This document shows, one piece after another, positions 9,495 to 19,077 of a stretch of 37,502 nucleotides of DNA. Made by a program: the position numbers and the translations under genes. Location of the stretch: positions 1 through 37,502 of the forward strand of contig NPFB01000108.1 of the NCBI GenBank assembly GCA_014084085.1, in the 5' to 3' direction. Below the pieces are notes generated by a model. That model made no database searches. It saw nothing but the letters and a program-made list of their open reading frames with translations, and was not told the origin of the DNA. Every line of letters starts with the position of its first letter. Within the stretch, counting starts at the first letter, position 1. This DNA is from Hondaea fermentalgiana. Taxonomy: Eukaryota > Sar > Bigyra > Thraustochytrida > Thraustochytriidae.

Positions 9495-12400
9495 CTAACG
9501 CCAGCGACCGCTGTCCGCGCCACCGCTGCGACCAAAGGTGCGCTCGCTACCGCGATCACCACCATTAAAGCCGCCACGACGATCACTAAAGCCTCCACGC
9601 TCGCTGTTACCAAAGCCTCCACGCTCACTGTTGCCAAAGCCGCCACGGCCACCACCGAAGCCGCGCTCGCTGCGCTCACCACCTTCGCCGCCAAAGTTGC
9701 GCTCGCCATAGTTGGAGCGACCTCCGCCAAAAGCAGAGCTGCCCGGGCGCTCCGAGAAGCCGCCGCGGCCACCGCCAAAGCCACCACGCTCTCCACGCTC
9801 GCCGCCAAAGCCGCCACGACCACCGCCGAAGCCGCCGCGCTCGCCTTCGTATCCGGCGCGCTCACCGCCGCCGCGCTCGCCAAAGGCACCGCCGCCGCGA
9901 CCGCCGCTAAAGCCGCCGCGACCGCCGCCAAAGCCACCACGGTCGCCACCAAATCCGCGACGGTCACCACCAAAGGGACCATCTTCGCCACCACGGTCGC
10001 CGCCAAAGCGACCGCCGCCGCGATCGCCACCAAAGCCGCGACGCTCGCCGCCAAAGGGGCCATCGTCACCACCGCGGTCGCCACCAAAGCCGCGACGCTC
10101 GCCGCCAAAGGGGCCATCGTCGCCACCACGGGCCTGGGCCATGCCAAAGCGGCCGCCATCATCCTCGTAGCGCATGGGCGGGCGGTCTGTGGGGGGTGCG
10201 TCATCCATCATGGGGCGGCGCGACGGGCCGTCGTTCATGCGGTCGCCACCGTACTGCTCGCGCTCCGAGCGCATGCGCTCCTCGCGCTCCTGGCGCTCCT
10301 GCTCTTCGCGCTCCTGCTCTTCGCGCTCCTGCTCCTCGCGAAGACGCTCCTGCTTCTGGCGCTCGCGCTCAACACGCTCGGCCTCGGCCTTACGCATCTC
10401 GATCTCCTTGGAAGCCTTGGCGCGGGTCTTGCGGGCACGGTCGAGCTTGGCGAGCTTGAGACGGCGGTCGCACTCCTCCCAGCGCTCCTGGCGGTCCGCC
10501 TCGTACTCTTCGTTCCAGCGAGCCATGAGCTTGTCTTCGAATTCCTTGCGGGCCTTTTGCATGTGGGCGTAAGTGGCCTTGTTTTCGAGGTTCTTCTTGT
10601 GCTCGTCGAGGCTCTTGGCCTTGAGAGCGGCAAAACCCTTTTTGTGGTCCTCCTCGTCCTTGACGAGACGCTCCTCGTAGAGCTTCTTGAGCTTGGGGAT
10701 CTCCTTTTCGCGGAGCGCGCGGACGCGAGTGTCCAGGCGCTTGGCGGCGGCAATAAGCTTCTTCTCGGTCTCGATGGACTCGTCGAGAGCCTTCTTGCGC
10801 GTCTCCTCGATGAGCTTTTCCTGCTCCTCCGAGGTCATGTTCTTGCTGAGCTGGCTGACATCAACACCCTCGTCGATGAGGCGCTGCTTGAGCTCGAACT
10901 GCTTCTTCTCCTCCTCGAGGGCATCGAGCTCCTTTTGGGCACGAGCGTCCTTGTGCTTTTGCAGGCGCATAGCCTCGGCCTTCTTGCGCGCGGCCTCTGC
11001 TTCCTTGCGACGACGCTCGACGTCAACCTTGCGCGCGTGCTGCTCGCGATCGTGGTCATCCTTGCGCTTGGAAATAATATCGCGACGGCGAAGCACCTCC
11101 TGGTGCGTCTGCGAGAGGTGCTCAAGCACGGTCTTGGCACGTGCGGCGCGGGCCTCGGCATAGAGCTTTGCCTTGCCCTTGGGCTCCAGCTCGGCGCAGA
11201 TGGACTTGAGACCACGCGCCATATCAGTGAGAACCCACTGGGTACGCTGCTCCTCCATGATGTCCTCACCGAAGCGGATGCAGCCGGCGGTGTGATCGAG
11301 CGTAAGCGAATGGGCCTCAATCTGACGCGTCTTGATCGCCTTGATCAAGTACGACTCAATGGACATCCACGGCTGGTTGAGGGGCTCCATCATCTTTTGC
11401 AAGTACTCAAGTCGCACAGAGTAGTACACCTGTGCGAGCTGGGAAATGACACGGACGATAAGAAGCTGCTCAAGAGGCTCCACGTAGTGCTGGAGGCGCT
11501 CATCCGCCTTGAACTTGTTGAGGATCGGGCCGGCTTTGGCTGCGAGCTTGAGCGGCGCGAAACTGCGCTCAAGCTGCAGAAAGAGCACGCGGGTCTCGGG
11601 CGTAACGAGCTCGAGGATGCCATCATCGACGAGCTCCTTCATGAGGGCCTCGCGGTCCGTGGTAGTCTCGAAGCCAAGGAGAACAGCAAGCTTGTTGTTC
11701 TTTTGCTTCTCGACGCTCTTGGAGCCATAGGTGGTACCCGCCTTGGCATTCTTGAGGGGAATGCTCATGGCCGCGAGCAAGACGCAGCTGGCCATCGTAG
11801 CGCTTTCCTCGGGTGTGAGACTCTTGTTCTTCTCCACCGAGATCTGAAAGTAGGCCCTGTAAGCGTAGGCGTGGAAGAGGTAGTTCTCAGCCACGAGAAA
11901 GAGATCCGTGAGCTTCTGGTAGTAGGTGGCCTCGAGCTGGCTCGAAGGGCGCTGCTCGGTCTTCATGAAGATGCTGTGGATATCCTCGATGGTGCGGAAA
12001 CCTTCGTTCCAGAGCTTGAGCTGCGAAGCGACCTTGAGCTGCTCGAAGCGGGTGGCCAGCTGCAGCTCAAGGGCCTCAGGGGGGGCAGGGCCATCACGGT
12101 CGCGGGTGCGGTTGGTGTGGTTGCGCATGGTGTCGCAGAGCTTGCGGAATTCCACCTTGCGGCTGTACTCGACGCAGAACTTCATGGTGCGGAGAGCCGT
12201 GCGCTGGTACACGTTGGCGAGCTTGTGGTTCCCGCGCAGAATCTCGAGCGTCGACCGGTACGACTCCCACATGAAGCGCAGCCAGGGCACGAGGACCTCG
12301 CGCTCGGTGCGTTCCTTGTTTTGTTCGCTGCTCACAGACTCAAGGAGGATGCTCTCTGGGGTCTTGTCGTTCTCGAGATCCTCGACGTCGTCGACGGTCT

Positions 12401-12731
12401 TGCGATCGCAGACGGCCGACATCTCCTTGACGCGTTTCTCGGCCAGATTGAGCATGTACTCAATCACGGTCTCCAACGACTGGGGCGCCTGTACCTGGCA
12501 AAGATTGCGATACTGATGCAGACCCTCTTTGGCCATGAAGTTGTTGCGAGAATCGACGCACAGGTCCATGAAGCGCTCCATCACCTGGATGTGGGCGGGC
12601 TGCCATTGTCGGTTCCGCCGCAGCGAGAGAAACTCGTACAGGACCTCGAGGGCCTGCTTCTTCTTGCCGACCGCGATGAACTCATCGGCGCGCTTGAGCA
12701 CGTTCTCCGGCTTCACCACGTACCAGCTCAT
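9495..12731 (-). CDS. EIF3A: Eukaryotic translation initiation factor 3 subunit A (eIF3a)
   Basis: The 1078-residue product is the largest scaffold subunit of eIF3, which binds the 40S ribosomal subunit and recruits mRNA and the ternary complex. The N-terminus ([19 protein letters not shown] and the following [13 protein letters not shown]) is characteristic of eIF3a. A helical PCI region spans roughly residues 10-510. A long, highly charged spectrin-like coiled coil follows (about 545-850, rich in RKK/EE/QE). The tail from ~865 to the end is a low-complexity Gly/Arg/Phe/Asp segment with many GGFGG, RGG and GDRGG units. Human eIF3a is longer (about 1380 residues) and its tail is built from different, acidic-basic decapeptide repeats. 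The tail here could bind RNA like other RGG boxes. The start codon at 12731 begins the conserved N-terminal motif. The gene converges with the MORN gene and is divergent from the helical-repeat gene at 13385. Confidence 0.95.
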   Translation of the reverse strand: MSWYVVKPENVLKRADEFIAVGKKKQALEVLYEFLSLRRNRQWQPAHIQVMERFMDLCVDSRNNFMAKEGLHQYRNLCQVQAPQSLETVIEYMLNLAEKRVKEMSAVCDRKTVDDVEDLENDKTPESILLESVSSEQNKERTEREVLVPWLRFMWESYRSTLEILRGNHKLANVYQRTALRTMKFCVEYSRKVEFRKLCDTMRNHTNRTRDRDGPAPPEALELQLATRFEQLKVASQLKLWNEGFRTIEDIHSIFMKTEQRPSSQLEATYYQKLTDLFLVAENYLFHAYAYRAYFQISVEKNKSLTPEESATMASCVLLAAMSIPLKNAKAGTTYGSKSVEKQKNNKLAVLLGFETTTDREALMKELVDDGILELVTPETRVLFLQLERSFAPLKLAAKAGPILNKFKADERLQHYVEPLEQLLIVRVISQLAQVYYSVRLEYLQKMMEPLNQPWMSIESYLIKAIKTRQIEAHSLTLDHTAGCIRFGEDIMEEQRTQWVLTDMARGLKSICAELEPKGKAKLYAEARAARAKTVLEHLSQTHQEVLRRRDIISKRKDDHDREQHARKVDVERRRKEAEAARKKAEAMRLQKHKDARAQKELDALEEEKKQFELKQRLIDEGVDVSQLSKNMTSEEQEKLIEETRKKALDESIETEKKLIAAAKRLDTRVRALREKEIPKLKKLYEERLVKDEEDHKKGFAALKAKSLDEHKKNLENKATYAHMQKARKEFEDKLMARWNEEYEADRQERWEECDRRLKLAKLDRARKTRAKASKEIEMRKAEAERVERERQKQERLREEQEREEQEREEQERQEREERMRSEREQYGGDRMNDGPSRRPMMDDAPPTDRPPMRYEDDGGRFGMAQARGGDDGPFGGERRGFGGDRGGDDGPFGGERRGFGGDRGGGRFGGDRGGEDGPFGGDRRGFGGDRGGFGGGRGGFSGGRGGGAFGERGGGERAGYEGERGGFGGGRGGFGGERGERGGFGGGRGGFSERPGSSAFGGGRSNYGERNFGGEGGERSERGFGGGRGGFGNSERGGFGNSERGGFSDRRGGFNGGDRGSERTFGRSGGADSGRWR
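9498..10140 (-). repeat. Gly/Arg/Phe-rich tandem coding repeats in the eIF3a tail
   Basis: Degenerate tandem repeats encode units such as [13 protein letters not shown] and GGFGGGRGG. The best-conserved copies (about 9960-10130) are near-identical 48-60-base units, with [18 protein letters not shown] appearing twice in a row and a third diverged copy after it. The compositional bias makes the opposite strand open as well, so a very long antisense frame here is an artefact. Confidence 0.75.
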
Positions 12732-13384
12732 CGTGCCTGATAGGAAACGAGGGCGGCGCTGTCAACGCAACGACGGGCTCAATCAAGCTCTTCTCCGTCC
12801 ACGTCTCCGTCTCCGGCGCAGGAGGCGCGCGGCGCTACGCGGCGCGGCGCGGGGGGGAAGGGGCGAGCGAAGAGAGCGCGGAAGGGCGGGCTGCCGGGCG
12901 TGCGCGGGCTGCCGGGCGTGGGCAGCTCTGCGCGCGGGCGGTCGTGGTCTGCTCTCTCTCTGCTCCTCTCCACTCCCGCGATCCTGCTGTTTGTGCGGCT
13001 GCAAGCCATCGATCTCCCGCTAGGCCGAACGCTAGCACCCACTAGCGGCATCGGCAGCGGCAGGGCCGCTTGGCGCCGCGCCCGCGCAAGTCGGGAATGG
13101 GCGGCCGCAAGTCGGGAATGGCGGGGCAAGTGGGCTATGGGCTAACTGTAGGAGGGCGGGCGCGGCGCTTGCAGCGGGAAATGTGTCACTTGCGAACGGT
13201 GCATAACGCACTTGCGGCGGGGGCGATAGCCGACTTGCCAGGTGGCTTACTTTCTCGTTGCAAGGAATGAGCACGTGTGCTCGAAGAAGGAGAAGAAGGA
13301 GACGGAGAAGACAAAGCAAAAATCAACGCGGTCCTCGCGAAGACAAGAGACAGGCAAGAGAGGAGACTCGACGAAGCTGGCAAG
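12732..13384. promoter_or_regulatory. Divergent promoter with a cluster of CCNACTTGC-type elements
   Basis: The 653 bases between the eIF3a ATG and the helical-repeat gene ATG contain six ACTTGC/GCAAGT hexamers within 153 bases: 13086-13091, 13107-13112 and 13126-13131 in reverse orientation, then 13188-13193, 13210-13215 and 13233-13238 forward. Four fit CCNACTTGC (13086, 13107, 13126 and 13233 copies). The first two sit in a direct repeat containing AAGTCGGGAATGG spaced 21 bases apart. The copy at 13223-13238 (GCGATAGCCGACTTGC) recurs exactly at 19571-19586. This looks like a transcription-factor or core-promoter element; the factor is unknown. Confidence 0.6.
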
Positions 13385-14629
13385 ATGTCGGGCGCGGGCG
13401 AAGTCCACACGCCGGAGCGGAGCCAGAAGCTCAAGGAGGAGCAGACGAAACGCAACTCAGCCTTTAAGGAAAACTTGAACACCAGGCTGGAGCAGTTCGC
13501 GCAGGAAGAGCGCGAGACAAAGGCCCGCTTCGAAGCCAACAAGCCCGACGTGGCGGCGCGCAAGCAAGAGGTCCGCGATGAGCAAGCAAAGCGTGATAAA
13601 GCCTTTGCGGAAAAGCGCGAAGCCGCCGTACAAAAGTACTTTCAGGATCTTGAGGAGGCCGCGCCTGCTCGCGAGCAGCAACGTCGCGAGATGACAGAGT
13701 CGATCGCTGCGCGCACGAAAGCGTCCCATGAGGCCCGTGTCGAGAAGGATAATGCCTTCAAGGCCGATCGTGACCAGCGCGTCAAGGAGTACGTTACCAG
13801 CGAGGACGCCGCCAGCGCCAAGGGCAAGTCCGACGAGGAAAAGGAGGCGCTGCGTGACCAATTTCGCGCCAAGAGCCGGGCCGATGCCCTCAAGCGTCGC
13901 CAAAAGTACGCCGAAGAACAGAGGGCCAAGTGGGCGGCTAGCCTTACCTCTGGCGCCGAGACCTACTACAAGAACAAGGCAGCCGCCCCAGCCCCGTCGC
14001 GACCTCGAAGGTCGACACCGGACTCTGTGGCTGGATCCAACAACGAAGGCAAGGGGGCAGAGCTCAAGAAGGACGGCGGCGCTTCCCAAGAGGCAGCTGT
14101 CCCCGCACACATTGCGTCGCAGCGCGCTCTGCCCATATTTATGAGCCGCGGCGTTCCTGTACGAGAGCGTGCAGAGCCTGCCGTTGACGCCGCTGCAGCC
14201 AAGAAGGAAGCCCAAACAGCACCGACGAAGATTGCAGCCCGTAATGCCGAGAAGCGCGACGCACGTGCTGCGCGCGATGCCAAGTTCAAGGAAGATTATG
14301 CGTCCACTCTCCGCGCTTTTCTCGAGGAGGAGTCTGTTCGCGAAGAGGAGTCTGCTGCTTTTAGCATGAAGATCGTGACGGACCTCAAGGACAAGTTCAA
14401 CGCTGACGCCGATGCACGCAAGGCGCGCGACGAGAAGCAAGCGGCTGCTCGCCAAGAAAACCTTGCTTCTTTTCTCGCTCGCGAGAAGAATGATCTTGCT
14501 CAAGAAAAGGATGCCAACGCTCAGAAGATCACGGAAATCCAGACGCGCCTTCGCGACCTCGATGCCAAACGTCGTGCCATGGACGCCAAGTTTCGCGAGG
14601 CGCGCGCTGCGGCCGCGGCGGCTCACTGA
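13385..14629 (+). CDS. Charged alpha-helical protein with ~50-residue internal repeats, unknown family
   Basis: The 414-residue product is Ala/Glu/Lys/Arg-rich and almost entirely predicted helical or coiled coil. I see five related units with the pattern [DE]-x4-[RK]-[DN]-x2-F-x7-[LV]-x2-[FY]. They lie at residues ~18-41, ~65-90, ~116-140, ~292-315 and ~342-366 (the fifth has Q at the first aromatic position). Spacing within each cluster is 47-51 residues. The clusters are separated by a Pro/Ser/Gly-rich linker (~200-280). The product ends in an Ala-rich tail and has no membrane segment or catalytic motif. The frame is open further upstream to about 13277 but without any ATG, so the start at 13385 (AAG before ATG, A at -3) is chosen. 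I do not recognise a family; cytoskeletal or axonemal association would be a guess from composition only. Confidence 0.75.
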   Translation: MSGAGEVHTPERSQKLKEEQTKRNSAFKENLNTRLEQFAQEERETKARFEANKPDVAARKQEVRDEQAKRDKAFAEKREAAVQKYFQDLEEAAPAREQQRREMTESIAARTKASHEARVEKDNAFKADRDQRVKEYVTSEDAASAKGKSDEEKEALRDQFRAKSRADALKRRQKYAEEQRAKWAASLTSGAETYYKNKAAAPAPSRPRRSTPDSVAGSNNEGKGAELKKDGGASQEAAVPAHIASQRALPIFMSRGVPVRERAEPAVDAAAAKKEAQTAPTKIAARNAEKRDARAARDAKFKEDYASTLRAFLEEESVREEESAAFSMKIVTDLKDKFNADADARKARDEKQAAARQENLASFLAREKNDLAQEKDANAQKITEIQTRLRDLDAKRRAMDAKFREARAAAAAAH

Positions 14630-15146
14630 GACCGAAACGCTTGGTTGAGCGTTCCAAAAAGCCATTCTTTACGAGCGCCCACTCCATCATTGATCGCTCA
14701 GTCCAGACAAGATTCTTATATGTCCCTTTTAAAAATTGTTTGTCCGTAAAGTTGTTTTCTGCTGCCGGTCATTTGCTTTTGCGATGAGACTACAACAATT
14801 TTCTGATCCTCAATGTGCATTCATCTTGTATGATGTATTTTTTTAATTAAAATTAAGTTGCATGCGGTAACCTGTGACTTTATACATTCGCTGAGTCGAT
14901 CTTACAAGAAACGCCGTCTCTTGTCATTTTCTACTTTACTCGACTGACGTGGGAAGCACTTTAGCTGAGCGCTCATCGTGTCATGAACGCAACAAATGGT
15001 CTATTTGACCGATATATGGGAAAACAAAAACTGGCCCATTTTGGCTGGCTGGCTGCCTGGTTGGACGTGTAGAACTCCTCCATCCACCAAACTCGCGCGC
15101 GAGTGCGAAGTCGTGGCGAGCGCAGCAAGGTCGCGAGCCCGCAAGA
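14630..15146. other. Intergenic region between the helical-repeat gene and MPP10
   Basis: These 517 bases lie between two plus-strand genes. The first half is AT-rich with a TTAATTAAAATTAAG stretch near 14850 and probably holds the 3' UTR of the upstream gene. The last ~70 bases before the MPP10 ATG are GC-rich. No RNA gene, repeat or clear promoter box is seen; the CCNACTTGC element found elsewhere is absent. Confidence 0.4.
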
Positions 15147-15704
15147 ATGGTGTTCACGTCGCTTTGCAGCGGGGAGCTTCCCGAGGCCAAGGTGCTCGAG
15201 TCCCTGCGTGCGTTGCAGGCAGAGCAATTCGGGGGGTCGCGTGAGGAGCTCCGGGATGCCGCTGGTGTTGCGCTTAAGGGGCTCAAGGCGCTCTTTGACG
15301 CGGTCAGACGCGCAGAGACGACATCCAAAGGCGTCAAGGCGCTGGCAGGCAATGGCCATGGCGAAATCTCTGACGTAGACGATGATGACGTCGATAGCGA
15401 GGAGGACACGGATGCCGAGGCAGACGCTTTGCGCACCAAATCCCGCAAGCGCCAGCGCCCGATTGGCTCGGGTCGACTCGATGAGCTCCCTGTGGAAGGC
15501 TTTGACTCCGAGCAGCTTTGGGCAATGCTCGATATGGAGAACAAGCCTACCATGCGTTATCTAGAAGAGATGCTCACGGATCTCGAGACTGCGAATGAGC
15601 AGGCGGGTGGGGACCTTACTCTGTTTGCAAGGACAGCAGACGATGAGGACGAGGACGAGGACGAGGACAACGACGAGGACGAGGACGACGACGAGGACGA
15701 GGAC

Positions 15705-15759
<55 letters not shown>

Positions 15760-17519
15760 ACGACGACGGAGACCTCGCTGCAATGCTCGCGAGAGCGCGC
15801 TCCCGCAAAAATGCCCAAAAGACCAAAACTGGTGCCGTGGACGAGGACGAGGACAGTGACGCCATGGAGGCCGACGATGACGACGAAGAAGGAGAAGATG
15901 AAGAGGAAGAGGAAGAGGAAGAGAAAGAGTCAGATACGAACGCGGAAGATCTTGATGTGCCTACGGAAATGGATGATGACTTTTTTACATTTGCGGACAT
16001 GGAAAAGTTTACGTCGAGTATGGAGGATGATGATGTGAAAATGAAACTGAAGCAGCTCAAACGGGAGGAGAAAGAGAAGGAGAGCGACGCCAAGGATGCA
16101 CGAACAAGTCTCGAGGAAGACGACTACAGCGACGATGGCGCAGGCGATCATCCCGAAGCAGACGACGATAGCGACGCCGATGACGACGACGACGACTCTG
16201 GTGTCGATCTTGACGCTGTCAACAACGAAGATGAAGACGACTCGAGCGACGAAATGGCACGCCACGCCACATTTTCAGACTTTTGGGGAAAGGCCGGTAA
16301 GCCCAAGCCAAAGAGGACACCGCCGACGACACTGTCAAAGAAGAAGAAAAAGGTCACAAAGCCCGATGAGGACGAAGAGTTTGACGACGATGACGACGAC
16401 GATGATGAAGTCGAAGTGGAAGAGGAAGAGGAGGAGGAGGAAGAGGAGGATGCCGAGGCAATCGAAGATGTCGATGGCGAGGAGTCCGACGCCGCCGCCG
16501 CTACCGCCGAACCGGACGTGCGTCTTTCAACCCACGAGAAACAGCAACTGGCGCTACGCGAGCAAATTCAAGAATTTGAGGATGAGCTCGTTGGAGAAAA
16601 GAATTGGGAACTCACTGGTGAGACGCGAGGCAGGGATCGTGAAAAGAATGAGCTGCTGGAAAAGGGCGCCGACCTGGAGGTGGACTACATTGCGCGACCC
16701 GCGCCCGCAATCACCGAGGAAGTGACGCGGAGTCTGGAGGACACCATTCGTCAGCGCATCTTGGACGCTGACTTTGACGATGTGGAACGCAAGCTTCCCA
16801 TGGAAAAGGACGCAGACTACAGGCCCAAGGCAGAACTGTCCATGGAAAAGAGCAAGGTCGGCCTCGGCGAAGAGTATGCCAACGCCTACGAGCAGCAGGT
16901 GCTCGGACATGCTTCCGAGACTGACACGGCGCGTACGGAAGCGCATCAGGAGCTACACAGCCTTTTTACCTCGTTGTGCCACAAACTCGACTCGCTGTCG
17001 AACTTCCACTACACACCCAAGCCACCAACGCTTGAAGGCGCCGTGGAGGTCAAGAATACCGCTGCCATCGAAATGGAAGAAGCCATGCCGGTCGCTGTAA
17101 GCGCATCTGCCCAGGCTGCGCCGGAGCAGGTGCTCGCCGTAAAGAAGGGTCGCGAAGGTGTCGGCAAGACGCGCGAGGAGATGGACCAGGACGAGCGCAA
17201 GGCACTTCGACAGGCGACCAAAACGGCCAAACGCAAGCGCAAGCGTATGCGCGATGCGGAGAAACGCATCGTATCGAAACTGAATCCTGGGCTGGGCAAC
17301 AAGCACGCCAAGCGTGCGGCTGCTGTGACGGCGAGCGGCGCAGCGACGCCTGGAACGGTTGGCGACGACACGAAATGGACCAAGTCTTCGACCTTTTTCG
17401 CCAAGATGCAGCAGAATGCAGCCGATGACCAGACGGGAGGGCACCGCGGCAAGGCTGAACGCCAGTCTCGCGACGACAAGCTGAGCAATGCCAGCAGGAC
17501 AGCGCAGCTGCGTCTTTAG
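15147..17519 (+). CDS. MPP10: U3 small nucleolar ribonucleoprotein component MPP10
   Basis: The 790-residue product is the MPP10 subunit of the small-subunit processome, which with IMP3 and IMP4 binds U3 snoRNA and directs early 18S rRNA cleavages in the nucleolus. Diagnostic segments are DDDFFTFADMEKF (~275-287), FSDFWGKAG (~375), the conserved core TRGRDREKNELLEKG through DYIARP and KVGLGEEYANAYEQQVLG (~490-590), and the HQELHSLFTSLCHKLDSLSNFHYTPKP block (~600). A basic KRKRKRMRDAEKR segment near 695 fits nuclear/nucleolar targeting. Very long Asp/Glu tracts (~163-210, ~230-265, ~340-370 and ~405-435) make it longer than the human (~680) and yeast (~590) proteins. The first ATG at 15147 begins the N-terminal helical domain. 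The single open exon is continuous to the stop at 17519. Confidence 0.93.
15640..15772 (+). repeat. GAC/GAG trinucleotide tract encoding poly-Asp/Glu in MPP10
   Basis: Imperfect runs of GACGAG, GACGAC and GAAGAGGAAGAC units encode an uninterrupted acidic stretch broken only by one Asn. The unit size of three keeps the frame whatever the copy number, which probably explains the length excess of this protein over its orthologues. Confidence 0.8.
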
Positions 17520-18154
17520 ATGTCTCTCTTATACACACCGATTCCCTCTTTGATCAACCAAGATAAAATAAATCAAAACAAACGAAAAGTGACTGTTGCG
17601 TGGATGATGATGATCATAATGATTATATGATGACTGTTGCGTAGATGATGATCATGATCATGATCATGATGATGATAGACGAGCCTACTTTATACACGTG
17701 ATAGATTTCTACAAATAGACGATATAACGATATACGCGGTAGGCGTGCAGAGGTAGAGCGAGCTCGAGAGGGAACAGACAAAAGCAGCAAGAGACGAGAA
17801 GAAAGAGAACAGGGAAACAATATTGAGTGCTTCGAGATAATGATCGAAGGAAATTCAGAAACTTGAAGGTTCACAGCAAACGATGTGAACGAAAAGAAGA
17901 AAAAGAAGAAAAAGAAGAAGAAGAGGAAATTCAGGTCGAGACCTCGTCGGCTCATCTTCTCCGAACTTTCGTCGACGAAGGAAGAGCCCATAAATGGAGG
18001 CAATCGTAATGGAATGGGAGGGTAAAGGGTAAAGTCAGACCTCTACGGTCAATATGTGCGCGGATGATTTCCGAGGCGAATCAGGGTGAATGAATAAAGC
18101 AGCAACAAGCCAGGTGAAAGATACAGAACACGAAGAGCGAGCGACCCTCTCTAG
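17520..18154. other. Convergent intergenic region with short direct repeats
   Basis: This 635-base region holds the 3' ends of MPP10 (+) and the myristoylation-site gene (-). A canonical AATAAA lies at 17567-17572, 48 bases after the MPP10 stop. GACTGTTGCGT is repeated at 17591-17601 and 17632-17642, each followed by GATGAT runs, giving an imperfect 41-base tandem duplication. It runs into ATGATC dyads (about 17648-17672). A purine-only stretch of AAGAAG type spans roughly 17892-17930. No gene is supported. Confidence 0.5.
17567..17572 (+). other. Putative polyadenylation signal of MPP10
   Basis: AATAAA occurs 48 bases downstream of the MPP10 stop codon in an A-rich context. This is the only perfect canonical hexamer that I would tie to a gene in this window; most other 3' ends here seem to lack one. 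Confidence 0.45.
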
Positions 18155-19027
18155 CTAGGCCATCACTTGGAAAAGAGGCTCTAGCTCGCCTTGTGCTTGG
18201 TCCTGTCGGAGCTCCTCGAGCGAGGCTTCCTCCACGCAAATATGGCCGAAAGGATCGTATTCGCTGTCGCGCATGAAATTATCCAACTTAACGCGCAATT
18301 GCGCAGAAAGTGTCTTTTTCAGAGCGGCGGTGCGTTGCTTGTGAAGCGACGACTTGCCCGACATTTCGCTCTTTTCCAAGAGTTCGCAAAGGTCCTCGTC
18401 CTCGAGAAACTCCTCCATGACGGCCATGCTGGCGTCAAGGACAAAGTAGCAGGTGCAAACGGGGCTGTGCGGCTTGAAGTGGTTAAAGAGGCGCTTTAAC
18501 CGCGTATCCTTGCCTCGCACGACACCAAAGAACACCTCGTTGAGGTACTCGCAGAGCGCCACGACGGTCGCCGACGCATCGATGGGCTTACCCGCCTGGC
18601 GAAGCGCGACCATGCGGCCCACGAGGGTGTCAATGACAAAGTTTTTGAAGGCTTCCTCCGCAGCGTCCCGTGCTGCATTTTCCTCGAGGTTGGTGAGGCC
18701 CGCGTGGTAGTGGCTGACGCTGCGAAACTGCTCTTCGAGCCGGACCGAGCGTTTGCGCCAGGATTCTCGCCGTTGCTCGAGCTGCGCGGCCACGAGTTTC
18801 TTGGACGCCGACGACTGCGCGAACTCGAGCATCTTGGAGGCGTCCACGCCCGGCGGGCTCACGCCGCGCTGCGTGGGCTGCACGGACGTGCGCCTCGCGG
18901 TCGACACCTGCCCGTCCTCCGGGCTCGACGACAGGTACCTCGCGTCGTCGTCGTCGGCGGCCGCCAGCGCGCCCGGCTCCAGCATCGTCCCGCTCTCCGC
19001 GCGCATCTTGCCCGCGCACCCGCCCAT
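18155..19027 (-). CDS. Protein of unknown family with N-myristoylation-type N-terminus
   Basis: The 290-residue product begins MGGCAGKM. Gly2 could be myristoylated, Cys4 could be palmitoylated, and the Lys at position 7 is favoured by N-myristoyltransferase, so attachment to a membrane's cytoplasmic face is predicted. Residues ~10-60 are acidic, Ser-rich and probably disordered. Residues ~65-290 are helical with a compact conserved-looking core (AFKNFVIDTLVGRM, ALCEYLNEVFFGVVRG and CTCYFVLDASMAVMEEFLED). No known domain is recognised. The frame stays open upstream to about 19288 but contains no ATG before 19027, and that extension is only a THAR-type translation of a TGCG microsatellite, so 19027 is the start. 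The 3' end converges with MPP10, and a 1.46-kb spacer separates it from the ROCO gene upstream. Confidence 0.8.
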   Translation of the reverse strand: MGGCAGKMRAESGTMLEPGALAAADDDDARYLSSSPEDGQVSTARRTSVQPTQRGVSPPGVDASKMLEFAQSSASKKLVAAQLEQRRESWRKRSVRLEEQFRSVSHYHAGLTNLEENAARDAAEEAFKNFVIDTLVGRMVALRQAGKPIDASATVVALCEYLNEVFFGVVRGKDTRLKRLFNHFKPHSPVCTCYFVLDASMAVMEEFLEDEDLCELLEKSEMSGKSSLHKQRTAALKKTLSAQLRVKLDNFMRDSEYDPFGHICVEEASLEELRQDQAQGELEPLFQVMA

Positions 19028-19042
19028 GCTGCCCTGCCTGCC

Positions 19043-19077
<35 letters not shown>

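Noticed and set aside
9459..12740. A 1093-codon plus-strand frame lying antisense to eIF3a
   Set aside because: It mirrors the eIF3a gene almost exactly. Its product is Leu/Ala/Thr low-complexity sequence produced by the Glu/Lys/Arg and Gly codons of the real gene, and no domain is visible.
13457..14665. A 402-codon minus-strand frame antisense to the helical-repeat gene
   Set aside because: It is the complement of an Ala/Glu/Lys/Arg-rich gene, giving a Leu/Arg/Gly-rich artefact. The plus-strand frame shows periodic conserved residues, whereas this one does not.
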